DNA of 64,000 bases from Pseudomonas sp. NBRC 111124 (GTDB lineage: Bacteria; Pseudomonadota; Gammaproteobacteria; Pseudomonadales; Pseudomonadaceae), in the NCBI RefSeq assembly GCF_001320245.1, contig NZ_BCBA01000042.1:62001-126000 (forward strand), in the 5' to 3' direction. The notes beneath the pieces were generated by a model. It worked only from the letters and a program-made list of their open reading frames with translations. It was not told the DNA's origin and searched no databases. Made by a program: the position numbers and the translations under genes. Of this stretch, positions 1 through 8,155 are shown one piece after another; the stretch's first letter is position 1; each line of letters opens with the position of its first letter.

Positions 1-433
1 CCAGGTCGCAGCTGACATAGGCATCTACATCACCGTGAAAGTGCTCGGCACTGCCCGTCAGCGCTGCGCGCAAGTGTTGCAAGTCCTCGTCGGTACGGCG
101 CAATGCCGCAAGGCCGATCGCTTCGGTTTCGAGGATGTGGCGGGTTTCGCGAGCCTGCTCCAGGGTGCAGCGCGACATCGCCTGCACGGCCTGCAACGGG
201 TCCTGGCAAGTGCGCAGATAACTTCCATCGCCCTGGCGGATTTCCACCAGGCCGCTGAACGCCAGTACTCGCATGGCCTCGCGCACGGTATTGCGGCTGA
301 TGCCCAGTTCAAGCGCCAGCACCGGCTCGGTCGGCAGGCGCTGGCCGACTTGCCAGTCGCCTTGCAGGATGCGCTCACGCATGCGCTCGACCGCTAGTTC
401 GACCAGGGTGCGCTTGGTCAATTCACTGCTCAT
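1..433 (-). CDS. GntR/FadR-family transcriptional regulator, 3' end cut by the window edge
   Basis: The minus strand reads from an ATG at 433 through the left edge without a stop. It gives about 144 residues of a winged helix-turn-helix regulator. The N-terminus holds a typical GntR DNA-binding domain (residues about 8-70, with RLPTEPVLA, the recognition segment ISRNTVREAM and the wing QGDGSY). It then enters the helical FCD-type ligand domain, with an ETEAIGLAALRR segment. GntR/FCD regulators normally repress catabolic or transport genes and are released by a small acid ligand. The ligand cannot be told here because the ligand domain is incomplete. The gene is divergent from the phosphatase-fold gene at 572, with a dyad between them. 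Confidence 0.85.
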   Translation of the reverse strand, partial: MSSELTKRTLVELAVERMRERILQGDWQVGQRLPTEPVLALELGISRNTVREAMRVLAFSGLVEIRQGDGSYLRTCQDPLQAVQAMSRCTLEQARETRHILETEAIGLAALRRTDEDLQHLRAALTGSAEHFHGDVDAYVSCDL

Positions 434-496
434 TTCACTCAACCAATCATCCGATGAATTCAGAGAGCTTAATAGAACGCCATCCGGACATCAATT

Positions 497-518
497 CAAC
501 TGGCATTTCTACCAGTTG
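497..518. promoter_or_regulatory. Inverted repeat in the divergent gntR / phosphodiesterase gap
   Basis: CAACTGG (497-503) and CCAGTTG (512-518) form a perfect 7-bp inverted repeat around an 8-bp centre. It lies about 64 bp upstream of the GntR start and 54 bp upstream of the plus-strand gene. GntR regulators commonly bind such dyads next to their own gene, so this is a candidate operator. The assignment is inference. Confidence 0.35.
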
Positions 519-571
519 TCAGCCGACGACCTTGTTGTAACCCTTGGCACGACTCCCTCAAGGCCTCATCC

Positions 572-1780
572 ATGTCCCTGCCAAACGTATTGCGGCTGAT
601 TACCCTGATTGCAGCCGGCCTGCTGCTCGGGCTGCTTTTCAAAGGGTGCGACGCCAAACAACCGCCAATGCAACCCAAAACGCTCATCATCGGAATGGAC
701 GGTGTTCAACTGCAGCACTATGAACAACTGGGCGGCGACACTCACCTGCAGAAGCGCCTGTTCTACGGCAAAGCCTATGCCGGCGGCATCAACGGCCGCG
801 CCAGCGAACAGGCGACCATCAGCGGGCCCGGCTGGATGACCTTGCTCACCGGCGTATGGGCCAACAAGCATGGGGTCATCACCAATAACGAATCCTTGCG
901 GGTCGACCCTGAGTTTCCCAGCCTGTTCAAACGGCTACGTGATGCCCTGCCAAATGCCTACCTCTCCAGTGTCGTCAACTGGTCGCCGATCAACACGGCG
1001 TTCCTGCTGGAGGACGCGCAAGGCAACGATGTGCGCGAAAGCGGCCTGAGCGATGAACAGGTGACCGCCCGAACCCTGGATATTCTCGATAAAACACCGG
1101 CCGATTTCACCTTCATCCAGCTCGACGAACCCGATGAGGCCGGTCACGCCAGTGGCTTCGGCCCGGCCTACCAGTTCGCCCTGCGCGAAGCTGACGACAG
1201 GCTGGGGCGCCTGTTGGACAAGGTCGAGGAGCGTGCCTCCAAGCACCCACAGGAGGACTGGCTGGTGATCGTCTGTACCGACCACGGGCGTGATTACTGG
1301 GGCTCAGGCCATGGTGGCGTAACAGAGCAAGAGAAGACGGTCTTCATCGCCAGCAACAAGCCGTTGAACGAAGAGTTGACCCAACCGAGCATTCCGGGGG
1401 ACAACCCTGGTCCGAACAACCTCTACGGCTATGTGGCGCAGACGTCAGTGACACCCACCGTGCTCAGGCACATGGGGCTCGACCTGCTGCCGGAATGGAA
1501 GCTCGATGGCACGCCACTGCTGGGCGCTACGGGAGTACGCAAGGCACGGGCCATTGAAGGCGACGCCAAGCTGCTGTGGAACAGCGACTCGCAAGAAACC
1601 GTGACCATTTACAAAAATGACCAGATAGTCGCCAACGTCCCGGCTTATCTGCAGCAGTGGACCGATCCGCAGGGCATGCGCCAGGCCAGCGACTACGTGC
1701 TGGAGCTGGATGACACACCGGTAGCGGTGCGCACCCGGCCAGCCAGCAAGCCATTCGTTCTTGAGGAAAGCAGCTACTGA
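572..1780 (+). CDS. Alkaline-phosphatase-superfamily phosphodiesterase/nucleotide pyrophosphatase-like protein, membrane anchored
   Basis: The 402-residue protein starts with a hydrophobic N-terminal segment (residues 5-24), so it is probably exported and anchored in the inner membrane. The alkaline phosphatase fold is shown by the first metal site GMDG near residue 43, the likely nucleophile threonine in the ATISGPGW segment followed by MTLLTGV, the DEPDEAGHASG segment, and the paired metal ligands CTDHGRD and GHGG. This pattern fits type I phosphodiesterases/nucleotide pyrophosphatases, which split phosphate diesters outside the cytoplasm. The substrate is unknown. It stands alone, divergent from the GntR gene and convergent with hisC. 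There is no canonical lipobox around the early cysteine. Confidence 0.75.
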   Translation: MSLPNVLRLITLIAAGLLLGLLFKGCDAKQPPMQPKTLIIGMDGVQLQHYEQLGGDTHLQKRLFYGKAYAGGINGRASEQATISGPGWMTLLTGVWANKHGVITNNESLRVDPEFPSLFKRLRDALPNAYLSSVVNWSPINTAFLLEDAQGNDVRESGLSDEQVTARTLDILDKTPADFTFIQLDEPDEAGHASGFGPAYQFALREADDRLGRLLDKVEERASKHPQEDWLVIVCTDHGRDYWGSGHGGVTEQEKTVFIASNKPLNEELTQPSIPGDNPGPNNLYGYVAQTSVTPTVLRHMGLDLLPEWKLDGTPLLGATGVRKARAIEGDAKLLWNSDSQETVTIYKNDQIVANVPAYLQQWTDPQGMRQASDYVLELDDTPVAVRTRPASKPFVLEESSY

Positions 1781-1792
1781 TGTGCGCGGCCT

Positions 1793-1828
1793 GGCCTGCA
1801 GGAGCGAGCGCACCCGCCCCTGCAGGCC
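1793..1828. terminator. Hairpin between convergent genes (phosphodiesterase / hisC)
   Basis: GGCCTGCAGG (1793-1802) pairs perfectly with CCTGCAGGCC (1819-1828) across a 16-nt loop. It sits 12 bp past one stop and 8 bp past the hisC stop, so it can serve both directions. There is no T-tract, so intrinsic termination is uncertain. It may be an mRNA-end stabiliser. Confidence 0.45.
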
Positions 1829-1835
1829 ACCTGGC

Positions 1836-2885
1836 TCAGTTCAGCGCGTCGATCAACGCCTGGTTCATCTGCGGCGTGCCGATGGTGATACGCAGGAACT
1901 GGGCAATCCGCTCCTGCTTGAAGTGACGCACGATCACCCCTTGCTCGCGCAAGCGGGCCGCCAGTTGCGCGGCATCCTGCTGCGGGTGGCGGGCGAAGAT
2001 GAAGTTGGCTGCCGATGGCAGCACTTCGAAGCCCTTTGCAACCAACTGCTCGACCAGCGCTTCACGGCTGTCGATCACCTTGCGGCAGGTTTCCTCGAAG
2101 TACGCCCGATCTTCAAACGCCGCCGCGGCTCCGACGATGGCCATGCGGTCCAGCGGATAGGAGTTAAAGCTGTTCTTGATCCGCTCCAGCGCCTCGATCA
2201 GGTCTGGATGGCCGACTGCCAGGCCGACCCGCAGACCGGCCAGCGAGCGCGATTTCGAGAGGGTCTGGGTTACCAGCAGGTTGTCGTAGCGCCCCACCAG
2301 GCTGATGGCCGTCTCACCCCCGAAGTCGATGTAGGCCTCGTCCACCACCACGACCGAGTCGCGGTTGGCCTGCAGCAACTGCTCGATCGCCTGCAGCGGC
2401 AGCAAGCAGCCGGTGGGTGCGTTGGGATTGGGGAAGATGATCCCGGCGTTGGCCTTGGCATAATCGGCGATGCGGATCTGGAACTGCTCATCCAGCGCCA
2501 CCTGCTCGAACGGAATGCCGTACAGGCCGCAGTAGACCGGATAGAAGCTGTAGCTGACATCCGGGAACAGCAGCGGCCCACGATCGTGCTGGAACAGGCC
2601 GTGGAAAATGTGCGCCAGCACCTCGTCCGAGCCGTTGCCGACGAAAACCTGGGCCGGGGTGACGCCGTAATACTCGGCCACCACCTGCTTGAGCCGGTCA
2701 CTGTTCGGGTCCGGGTAAAGGCGCAGGTTGTCGTTCAGTTCAGCGCGCATGGCTTCCAGCGCCTTGGGCGACGGGCCATACGGGTTCTCGTTGGTGTTCA
2801 GCTTCACCAGGCGGGCCATTTTCGGCTGCTCGCCCGGGACGTAAGGTACCAGCGCCTTGACGAAGGGGCTCCAGAAACGACTCAT
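1836..2885 (-). CDS. hisC: Histidinol-phosphate aminotransferase
   Basis: This PLP enzyme converts imidazole acetol phosphate and glutamate to histidinol phosphate in histidine synthesis, in the cytoplasm. The 349-residue protein shows the class I/II aminotransferase hallmarks: LNTNENPYGPSP near residue 30, the NPNAPTG substrate-binding motif near 153, the VDEAYIDF aspartate segment near 181, and the Schiff-base lysine in TLSKSRSLAGLR (K211). Length is normal for the family. It lies 2 bp downstream of hisD on the same strand and is the last gene of the hisG-hisD-hisC group. Pseudomonads can carry a second hisC elsewhere; this is the his-operon copy. Confidence 0.95.
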   Translation of the reverse strand: MSRFWSPFVKALVPYVPGEQPKMARLVKLNTNENPYGPSPKALEAMRAELNDNLRLYPDPNSDRLKQVVAEYYGVTPAQVFVGNGSDEVLAHIFHGLFQHDRGPLLFPDVSYSFYPVYCGLYGIPFEQVALDEQFQIRIADYAKANAGIIFPNPNAPTGCLLPLQAIEQLLQANRDSVVVVDEAYIDFGGETAISLVGRYDNLLVTQTLSKSRSLAGLRVGLAVGHPDLIEALERIKNSFNSYPLDRMAIVGAAAAFEDRAYFEETCRKVIDSREALVEQLVAKGFEVLPSAANFIFARHPQQDAAQLAARLREQGVIVRHFKQERIAQFLRITIGTPQMNQALIDALN

Positions 2886-2887
2886 GC

Positions 2888-4213
2888 TCAGTTCCCCTTG
2901 TCTTGGGTCAGGATACGGTATTCGGCACTGCGGGCGTGGGCGGTCAGCGACTCGCCACGGGCCAGGACCGAAGCGGTGTGGCCCAGCTCCGATGCGCCCT
3001 GCTCGGAGCAGAAGATGATCGACGAACGCTTCTGGAAGTCATACACACCCAGTGGCGACGAGAAGCGCGCGGTACCGGAGGTCGGCAGCACGTGGTTAGG
3101 GCCGGCGCAGTAGTCGCCCAGCGCTTCGCTGGTGTGGCGGCCCATGAAGATCGCGCCCGCGTGGCGGATTTGCGGCAGCCAGGCCTGCGGCTCGGCGACC
3201 GACAGCTCCAGGTGCTCGGGGGCGATGCGGTTGGCCACTTCGATGGCCTGCTGCATGTCACGCACCTGGATCAGCGCACCGCGCCCATTGATCGATTTCT
3301 CGATGATCTCGGCACGCTCCATGGTCGGCAGCAGCTTGTCGATGCTCGCGGCCACGCGGTCGAGGAAGGCGGCATCCGGGCTGACCAGGATGGCCTGGGC
3401 ATCTTCGTCGTGCTCGGCCTGGGAGAACAGGTCCATGGCGATCCAGTCAGGGTCGGTCTGGCCGTCGCACACCACGAGGATTTCCGATGGGCCGGCGATC
3501 ATGTCGATACCGACCTGGCCGAACACGTGGCGCTTGGCAGTGGCCACGTAGATATTGCCCGGACCGACGATCTTGTCTACCTGCGGCACGCTTTCGGTGC
3601 CATAAGCGAGGGCTGCAACGGCCTGGGCACCACCGACAGTGAACACCCGGTCGACACCGGCGATGCAGGCGGCGGCCAGCACCAGCTCGTTGACTTCGCC
3701 ACGCGGGGTCGGCACCACCATCACCACCTCGGTGACGCCGGCGACCTTGGCCGGAATGGCGTTCATCAGCACCGAAGACGGGTACGACGCCTTGCCGCCT
3801 GGCACGTACAGGCCGGCACGGTCGAGCGGGGTGACCTTCTGGCCGAGCACGGTGCCGTCGGCTTCGGTGTACTGCCAGGAGTCCTGCTTCTGCCGCTCGT
3901 GGTACATGCGCACGCGATTGGCGGCTTTCTCCAGGGCTTCACGCTGGGTATCGGTGATGCGGGTCAGGGCCAGCTCCAGGCGCTCGCGACCGAGGATCAG
4001 GTCATCGATGGACTTGGCGTCAACACCGTCGAATCGCTGGGTGAATTCCACCAGGGCAGCGTCGCCGCGCTCGCGCACGGCCTTGATGATGTCGAGCACG
4101 CGCTGGTTGACCGCGTCATCGGACACACTTTCCCAGCTCAGCAGATGATCCAGATGTCGGGCGAAATCCGGATCAGCAGCGTTGAGACGGGCAATTGCAG
4201 TGGACACGGTCAT
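2888..4213 (-). CDS. hisD: Histidinol dehydrogenase
   Basis: HisD catalyses the last two steps of histidine synthesis, oxidising L-histidinol to L-histidine with two NAD+ and a zinc ion. The 441-residue sequence is full length. It carries the family segments YVPGGKASYPSS, GPGNIYVATAK (nucleotide region), GPSEILV, and the catalytic/metal histidine region SQAEHDEDAQ. The start ATG at 4213 lies 126 bp downstream of the hisG stop, and the stop almost abuts hisC, so hisD and hisC are co-transcribed and probably coupled. Confidence 0.96.
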   Translation of the reverse strand: MTVSTAIARLNAADPDFARHLDHLLSWESVSDDAVNQRVLDIIKAVRERGDAALVEFTQRFDGVDAKSIDDLILGRERLELALTRITDTQREALEKAANRVRMYHERQKQDSWQYTEADGTVLGQKVTPLDRAGLYVPGGKASYPSSVLMNAIPAKVAGVTEVVMVVPTPRGEVNELVLAAACIAGVDRVFTVGGAQAVAALAYGTESVPQVDKIVGPGNIYVATAKRHVFGQVGIDMIAGPSEILVVCDGQTDPDWIAMDLFSQAEHDEDAQAILVSPDAAFLDRVAASIDKLLPTMERAEIIEKSINGRGALIQVRDMQQAIEVANRIAPEHLELSVAEPQAWLPQIRHAGAIFMGRHTSEALGDYCAGPNHVLPTSGTARFSSPLGVYDFQKRSSIIFCSEQGASELGHTASVLARGESLTAHARSAEYRILTQDKGN

Positions 4214-4339
4214 GGCGAGGGCCTCGATTATTAGCGAATGCTCAGGCGCCCTAGGCTACCAGTCCATCCGCGCGGGCACCCGAGAAAAGTGGCTATGACG
4301 CGGATAGACGGGCGCGACAGCGAAGGCCGCGCGCAGAAG

Positions 4340-4975
4340 TCAACCGCGGTGTCGCGACTCGACTGCTTGGCGCAGCGTGTCGATCAGGCTCTGGATGCGG
4401 GCGTGCTGCATCTTCATGGAAGCCTTGTTGACCACCAGGCGCGAGCTGATCGTGGCGATCAGGTCCTGGGGTTCCAGGCCGTTGGCACGCAGGGTGTTGC
4501 CGGTGTCGACCACGTCGATGATCTTGTCGGCGAGGTTGATCAGCGGCGCCAGCTCCATCGAGCCGTACAGCTTGATGATGTCGACCTGACGGCCTTGTTC
4601 GGCGTAGTAACGCTTGGCCACATTGACGAACTTGGTGGCGACACGCAGGCGGCCTTTGGGCTCGGGTGCGCCGGTGACACCTGCAGTCATCAGCTTGCAC
4701 TGGGCGATCTGCAAGTCCAGCGGTTCGTACAGGCCCTGGCCGCCGTACTCCATCAGCACGTCCTTGCCCGCCACACCGAGGTCGGCGGCGCCATGCTCGA
4801 CATAGGTCGGCACGTCGGTGGCACGCACGATCAGCAGGCGCACATCGCTCTGCGTGGTGGGGATGATCAGCTTGCGGCTCTTGTCCGGGTTCTCGGTCGG
4901 CACGATACCGGCCTCGGCCAGCAATGGCAGGGTATCGTCGAGAATACGGCCTTTGGAAAGCGCGATGGTCAGCAT
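4340..4975 (-). CDS. hisG: ATP phosphoribosyltransferase, short form
   Basis: HisG condenses ATP and PRPP, the first and feedback-controlled step of histidine synthesis. The 211-residue length and the absence of the C-terminal regulatory domain mark the short (HisGS) form, which needs the HisZ regulatory subunit; HisZ is not encoded in this window. Visible motifs are ALSKGRILDDTLPLL at the N-terminus and the PRPP-binding loop around DVVDTGNTLRANGL near residue 155. I chose the ATG at 4975 because family proteins begin MLTIALSKGR. The frame extends further upstream, but without homology. It follows murA by 91 bp. Confidence 0.95.
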   Translation of the reverse strand: MLTIALSKGRILDDTLPLLAEAGIVPTENPDKSRKLIIPTTQSDVRLLIVRATDVPTYVEHGAADLGVAGKDVLMEYGGQGLYEPLDLQIAQCKLMTAGVTGAPEPKGRLRVATKFVNVAKRYYAEQGRQVDIIKLYGSMELAPLINLADKIIDVVDTGNTLRANGLEPQDLIATISSRLVVNKASMKMQHARIQSLIDTLRQAVESRHRG

Positions 4976-5040
4976 TGGAACGTCGGTCCTTAAGCGGCTA
5001 CTGCCGGCCGGGCCTAACACCCGACCGCATTCAATTCGAA

Positions 5041-5058
5041 TGGCACATCCGTGTGCCA
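5041..5058 (-). other. Intercistronic stem-loop between murA and hisG
   Basis: TGGCACA (5041-5047) and TGTGCCA (5052-5058) form a 7-bp stem with a 4-nt loop, 8 bp past the murA stop. It lacks a T-tract. It may mark an mRNA processing or stability boundary between murA and hisG. Confidence 0.35.
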
Positions 5059-5066
5059 GCGGGCGA

Positions 5067-6332
5067 TTAGCCCGGTACGCGGCGGATTTTCGCGCCGAGC
5101 ATCTGCAGTTTTTCTTCGATGCACTCGTAACCACGGTCGATGTGGTAGATGCGGTCGATCAGGGTATCGCCTTCGGCAACGAGCGCCGACAGCACCAGGC
5201 TGGCGGAAGCACGCAGGTCGGTGGCCATGACCGGGGCGCCCTTGAGGGCCGGTACGCCAGTGACGATCGCGGTGTTGCCTTCGACCTGGATCTGCGCGCC
5301 CATGCGGTGCATTTCGTACACATGCATGAAACGGTTTTCGAAGATCGTCTCGATGACCGCGCCAGTACCTTCGGCGATGGCGTTCAGCGAGATGAACTGC
5401 GCCTGCATGTCGGTCGGGAACGCCGGGTACGGAGCGGTGCGCAGGTTGACGGCTTTCGGCCGCTTGCCGTGCATGTCCAGCTCGATCCAGTCCTCACCGG
5501 TGGTGAGGTCGGCACCCGCTTCCTTCAGCTTCTCAAGTACCGCTTCGAGGATGGTCGGGTCGGTATCCTTGACCTTGACGCGGCCACCGGTCACGGCAGC
5601 GGCGACCAGGTAGGTGCCGGTCTCGATGCGGTCGGGCATGACGCGGTAGTGAGCGCTGTCCAGACGCTCGACGCCATCGATGGTGATGGTGTCGGTGCCG
5701 GCGCCCTGCACCTTGCCGCCCATGGCATTGATGAAGTTGGCCAGGTCGACCACTTCAGGCTCGCGCGCGGCGTTTTGCAGCACGCTGCGGCCTTTGGCCA
5801 GGGCAGCGGCCATCATGATGTTCTCGGTACCGGTGACGCTGACGGTGTCGAAGAAGAAGTGGGCGCCGCGCAGGCCGCCTTCAGGTGCCTTGGCCTTGAT
5901 GTAGCCGCCTTCGACTTCGATTGTCGCCCCCATGGCCTCGAGGCCGCGGATGTGCAGGTCGACCGGGCGCGAGCCGATGGCGCAGCCACCGGGCAGTGCT
6001 ACTTCGGCCTCACCGAAGCGCGCGACCATGGGGCCGAGCACCAGAATCGAGGCGCGCATGGTCTTGACCAGCTCGTAGGGGGCTACCAGGGTCTTGATGG
6101 TGCGCGGGTCGATTTCCACCGCCAGCTTTTCGTCGATCACAGGCTCGATGCCCATGCGCCCGAACAGCTCGATCATGGTGGTGATGTCGTGCAGGTGCGG
6201 CAGGTTGCCCACGGTGACCGGGCCATCGGCCAGCAAGGTCGCCGCCAGGATCGGCAGGGCCGCGTTCTTCGCGCCGGAAATGCGGATCTCGCCGTCAAGA
6301 CGAGCGCCGCCAGTAATAATCAGTTTGTCCAT
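5067..6332 (-). CDS. murA: UDP-N-acetylglucosamine 1-carboxyvinyltransferase
   Basis: MurA transfers enolpyruvate from PEP to UDP-GlcNAc, the first committed step of peptidoglycan synthesis; it is the fosfomycin target. The 421-residue protein has the ISGAKNAALP start (active-site lysine K22) and the catalytic loop GGCAIGSRPVDLHI with cysteine C117, which makes it fosfomycin-sensitive in principle. It follows the BolA-like ibaG gene by 23 bp. This ibaG-murA pairing is widespread in gamma-proteobacteria and continues here into the his genes. Confidence 0.97.
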   Translation of the reverse strand: MDKLIITGGARLDGEIRISGAKNAALPILAATLLADGPVTVGNLPHLHDITTMIELFGRMGIEPVIDEKLAVEIDPRTIKTLVAPYELVKTMRASILVLGPMVARFGEAEVALPGGCAIGSRPVDLHIRGLEAMGATIEVEGGYIKAKAPEGGLRGAHFFFDTVSVTGTENIMMAAALAKGRSVLQNAAREPEVVDLANFINAMGGKVQGAGTDTITIDGVERLDSAHYRVMPDRIETGTYLVAAAVTGGRVKVKDTDPTILEAVLEKLKEAGADLTTGEDWIELDMHGKRPKAVNLRTAPYPAFPTDMQAQFISLNAIAEGTGAVIETIFENRFMHVYEMHRMGAQIQVEGNTAIVTGVPALKGAPVMATDLRASASLVLSALVAEGDTLIDRIYHIDRGYECIEEKLQMLGAKIRRVPG

Positions 6333-6355
6333 TGGTGTCTCGCCGCCAAGTTGGC

Positions 6356-6595
6356 TCAGGTGCGCTCAGCCCAGGCTGCGCTGCTGAAAAATTTCATGGT
6401 TACCGCATGGATGCTGCCATTGGCGATCCACGGATTCAGGTGAGCATAGATCGCCTGCTGACGTTTGACCGGGCTCAGGCCAGCCAACTCGTCGCTGATC
6501 ACGTTCAACTGGAAGTTGCAGCCTTCGCCTTCAACTTCGACCCGGGATCCCGGCAATTTCTCTTCAAGGAAGCTCTTAACTTCTACGGCCTGCAT
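6356..6595 (-). CDS. ibaG: BolA/IbaG-family protein
   Basis: This small 79-residue protein has the BolA fold. The sequence shows a conserved acidic N-terminal helix, the VEGEGCNFQLNVIS strand region and the loop ending in IHAVTMKFFS. BolA-family proteins work with monothiol glutaredoxins in Fe-S cluster handling; IbaG is linked to acid tolerance and envelope integrity. I chose the ATG at 6595 because it gives the usual length. Extending further would run into the terminator of the mla operon. It is the first gene of the ibaG-murA-hisGDC group. Confidence 0.9.
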   Translation of the reverse strand: MQAVEVKSFLEEKLPGSRVEVEGEGCNFQLNVISDELAGLSPVKRQQAIYAHLNPWIANGSIHAVTMKFFSSAAWAERT

Positions 6596-6634
6596 GCTCA
6601 ACCTCAATCGGCGCCCGATGCGCACGGGTCGGCC

Positions 6635-6663
6635 ATCATACAAAAAAGCCCCTCGCCTGCGAA
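6635..6663 (-). promoter_or_regulatory. Candidate sigma-70 promoter for ibaG-murA, overlapping the mla terminator
   Basis: On the minus strand TTCGCA (6658-6663) and TATGAT (6635-6640) are separated by exactly 17 bp, matching 4/6 and 5/6 of the sigma-70 consensus. The -35 element lies within the loop of the upstream terminator hairpin. The start site would fall about 30 bp before the ibaG ATG. Confidence 0.45.
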
Positions 6664-6678
6664 GCCCAACGAAGGGGC
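6642..6678 (-). terminator. Rho-independent terminator of the mla operon
   Basis: On the minus strand a GCCCCTTCG arm (bulged T) pairs with CGAGGGGC (6648-6655 in plus coordinates) and is followed directly by six Ts (6642-6647). It lies 36 bp past the mlaB stop and separates the mla operon from ibaG. Confidence 0.75.
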
Positions 6679-6713
6679 GCGCGACCGAGGGGCCTCTCAT
6701 CACTGCCAAGCCA

Positions 6714-7016
6714 TCAGCTTGCCAGCACCTCATCGAGGTCATAGACCCCGGCAATTTCCTGCATGTCGTCGGGCATGTTGCGTACCTCGACTGCCTTGCC
6801 GGTTGCCTGGGCGTCACGGATGAACGCCAGCAGCAGCGACAGGCCAACACTGGTGGAACGCGCCACGGCCGAACAATCCAGCACCAGACGGGTTTCACGG
6901 CTGGCGCCGATCAGCGCCTGGCCCTGCTTGCGCAGGGCCGGCCCGCTGCGGTAATCCAGTTCGCCCGCCAGGCGCAGCACGCCCGGCTCGGCCATGGTTA
7001 CAGCGGCCTCGCTCAT
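6714..7016 (-). CDS. mlaB: STAS-domain protein of the Mla complex
   Basis: The 100-residue single STAS domain protein corresponds to MlaB, the cytosolic partner that binds the MlaF ATPase and stabilises the MlaFEDB complex. The phosphorylatable region appears as VARSTSVGLSLLLAFI, and the strand ETRLVLDCSAV precedes it. It is the last gene of the operon, and its ATG overlaps the mlaC stop by 4 bp (7013-7016), indicating translational coupling. A terminator follows. Confidence 0.88.
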   Translation of the reverse strand: MSEAAVTMAEPGVLRLAGELDYRSGPALRKQGQALIGASRETRLVLDCSAVARSTSVGLSLLLAFIRDAQATGKAVEVRNMPDDMQEIAGVYDLDEVLAS

Positions 7017-7660
7017 TTGACGGTCTTCTCTGGCGAGTTGTCGGCAGCTTCCTTGGCCTTGGCCACTTCGCCGGCCCAGCCGTCGATGGTCTTGTCCAGA
7101 TCGTTGCCATTACGCTGCATGGCATCGGCGAACTGGTCGCGGAACAGCTTGCCGATGTTGATGCCGTTGACGATGACGTTGCGCACCTTCCACTCGCCGC
7201 CGAGGTTTTCCAAGGTGTACTGCACCGGATAGACCGCACCGTTGTTGCCGGTAACCTTCATGCCGACACTGGCGCGCTTGCCGTCATCAGCCTTGGCCGG
7301 GTCGACGGTGATGCCCTGGTTGTTGTACTCGAGCAGCGCATTGCCGTAGAACTGAAACAGGCTGCGCTTGAAGTTGTCCTGGAAGCGCTGAATCTGCGCA
7401 GGGGTGGCCTTGCGCGAGTACTTGACGGTCATGATGCTTTTCGAGATGCCTTCAGCATCCACTACCGGACCTAGAATGCGGTTGAGCGAATCGTAGAAGG
7501 CATTCGGGTTGGTCTTGTACTGCTCTTTGTTCGCCTTCAGGTCGCTCAGCAGCTCATTGGTGGTGCTCTGAACCACGTCATGCGGCGACTGCGCGGCCAG
7601 GGCCATCAGGGGAAAGGCCGCCAGCAGCACCAGCAGGCCACGTCGCAGGATCGAAATCAT
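7013..7660 (-). CDS. mlaC: Periplasmic phospholipid-binding protein MlaC
   Basis: MlaC shuttles phospholipids between the outer-membrane lipoprotein MlaA and the inner-membrane MlaFEDB complex. The 215-residue protein begins with a signal peptide (charged ISILRRG, hydrophobic LLVLLAAFPLMAL, cleavage near AAQS). It carries the MlaC/Ttg2D family pattern, including DAEGISKSIMTVKYSR and NNQGITVD. It lies 9 bp downstream of mlaD and overlaps mlaB. In P. putida literature this operon is also called ttg2. Confidence 0.93.
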   Translation of the reverse strand: MISILRRGLLVLLAAFPLMALAAQSPHDVVQSTTNELLSDLKANKEQYKTNPNAFYDSLNRILGPVVDAEGISKSIMTVKYSRKATPAQIQRFQDNFKRSLFQFYGNALLEYNNQGITVDPAKADDGKRASVGMKVTGNNGAVYPVQYTLENLGGEWKVRNVIVNGINIGKLFRDQFADAMQRNGNDLDKTIDGWAGEVAKAKEAADNSPEKTVK

Positions 7661-7669
7661 GGAAACTCC

Positions 7670-8155
7670 TTAATTAGCCGGTTGCGCTTCTTTTGGTTCC
7701 TTGCCAACGGAGTTGAGCAGGAACTTGCCAATCAGATCTTCCAGCACCAGCGACGACTGTGTGTCATGGATGGTCGAGCCATCCTTGAGCACGTCTTCTT
7801 CACCGCCCACGCTGATACCGATGTACTTCTCGCCAAGCAAGCCGGCGGTCAGGATCGAAGCCGTGGAGTCAGTCGGCAGGTTGTTGACCGACTTGTCCAG
7901 CTGCAGGGTCACCCGACCGGTGTAGGAATCACGGTCCAGATCGATGGCGGTGACCTTGCCGATCGTTACACCGGCCATGGTCACTTTAGCTCTGACAGTC
8001 AAACCGGCGATATTGTCGAAGTACGCGTAAACTTTGTAGGTATCGCTGCTCGGGCTGGCGGACAGCCCGCTGACGCGCAGGGCCAGCAGCAGCAGCGCCA
8101 GGATCCCGGCCAGGAGGAACAGGCCGACACCGATTTCCAGGGTGCGGTTTTGCAT
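7670..8155 (-). CDS. mlaD: Mla complex MCE-domain protein MlaD
   Basis: The 161-residue protein has one N-terminal transmembrane helix (residues about 7-30) and a single MCE domain (residues about 38-115, with DNIAGLTVRAKVTMAGVTIG and LLGEKYIGIS). MlaD forms a hexameric ring on the periplasmic side of MlaFE and passes lipids to or from MlaC. The start ATG at 8155 overlaps the mlaE stop by one base (TGATG), so the two are translationally coupled. The same frame is open further upstream, but that stretch lies inside mlaE and is not homologous. Confidence 0.92.
   Translation of the reverse strand: MQNRTLEIGVGLFLLAGILALLLLALRVSGLSASPSSDTYKVYAYFDNIAGLTVRAKVTMAGVTIGKVTAIDLDRDSYTGRVTLQLDKSVNNLPTDSTASILTAGLLGEKYIGISVGGEEDVLKDGSTIHDTQSSLVLEDLIGKFLLNSVGKEPKEAQPAN

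Noticed and set aside
2903..4234. Long open frame antisense to hisD (443 codons), and similar long antisense frames opposite yhdP, murA, gatB, prfC and the dppA genes
   Set aside because: They lie opposite strongly conserved genes, have no recognisable domain, and are the usual result of high third-position GC.
4818..6443. 541-codon plus-strand frame opposite murA and hisG
   Set aside because: Shadow frame: it spans two well-conserved minus-strand genes and has no domain of its own.
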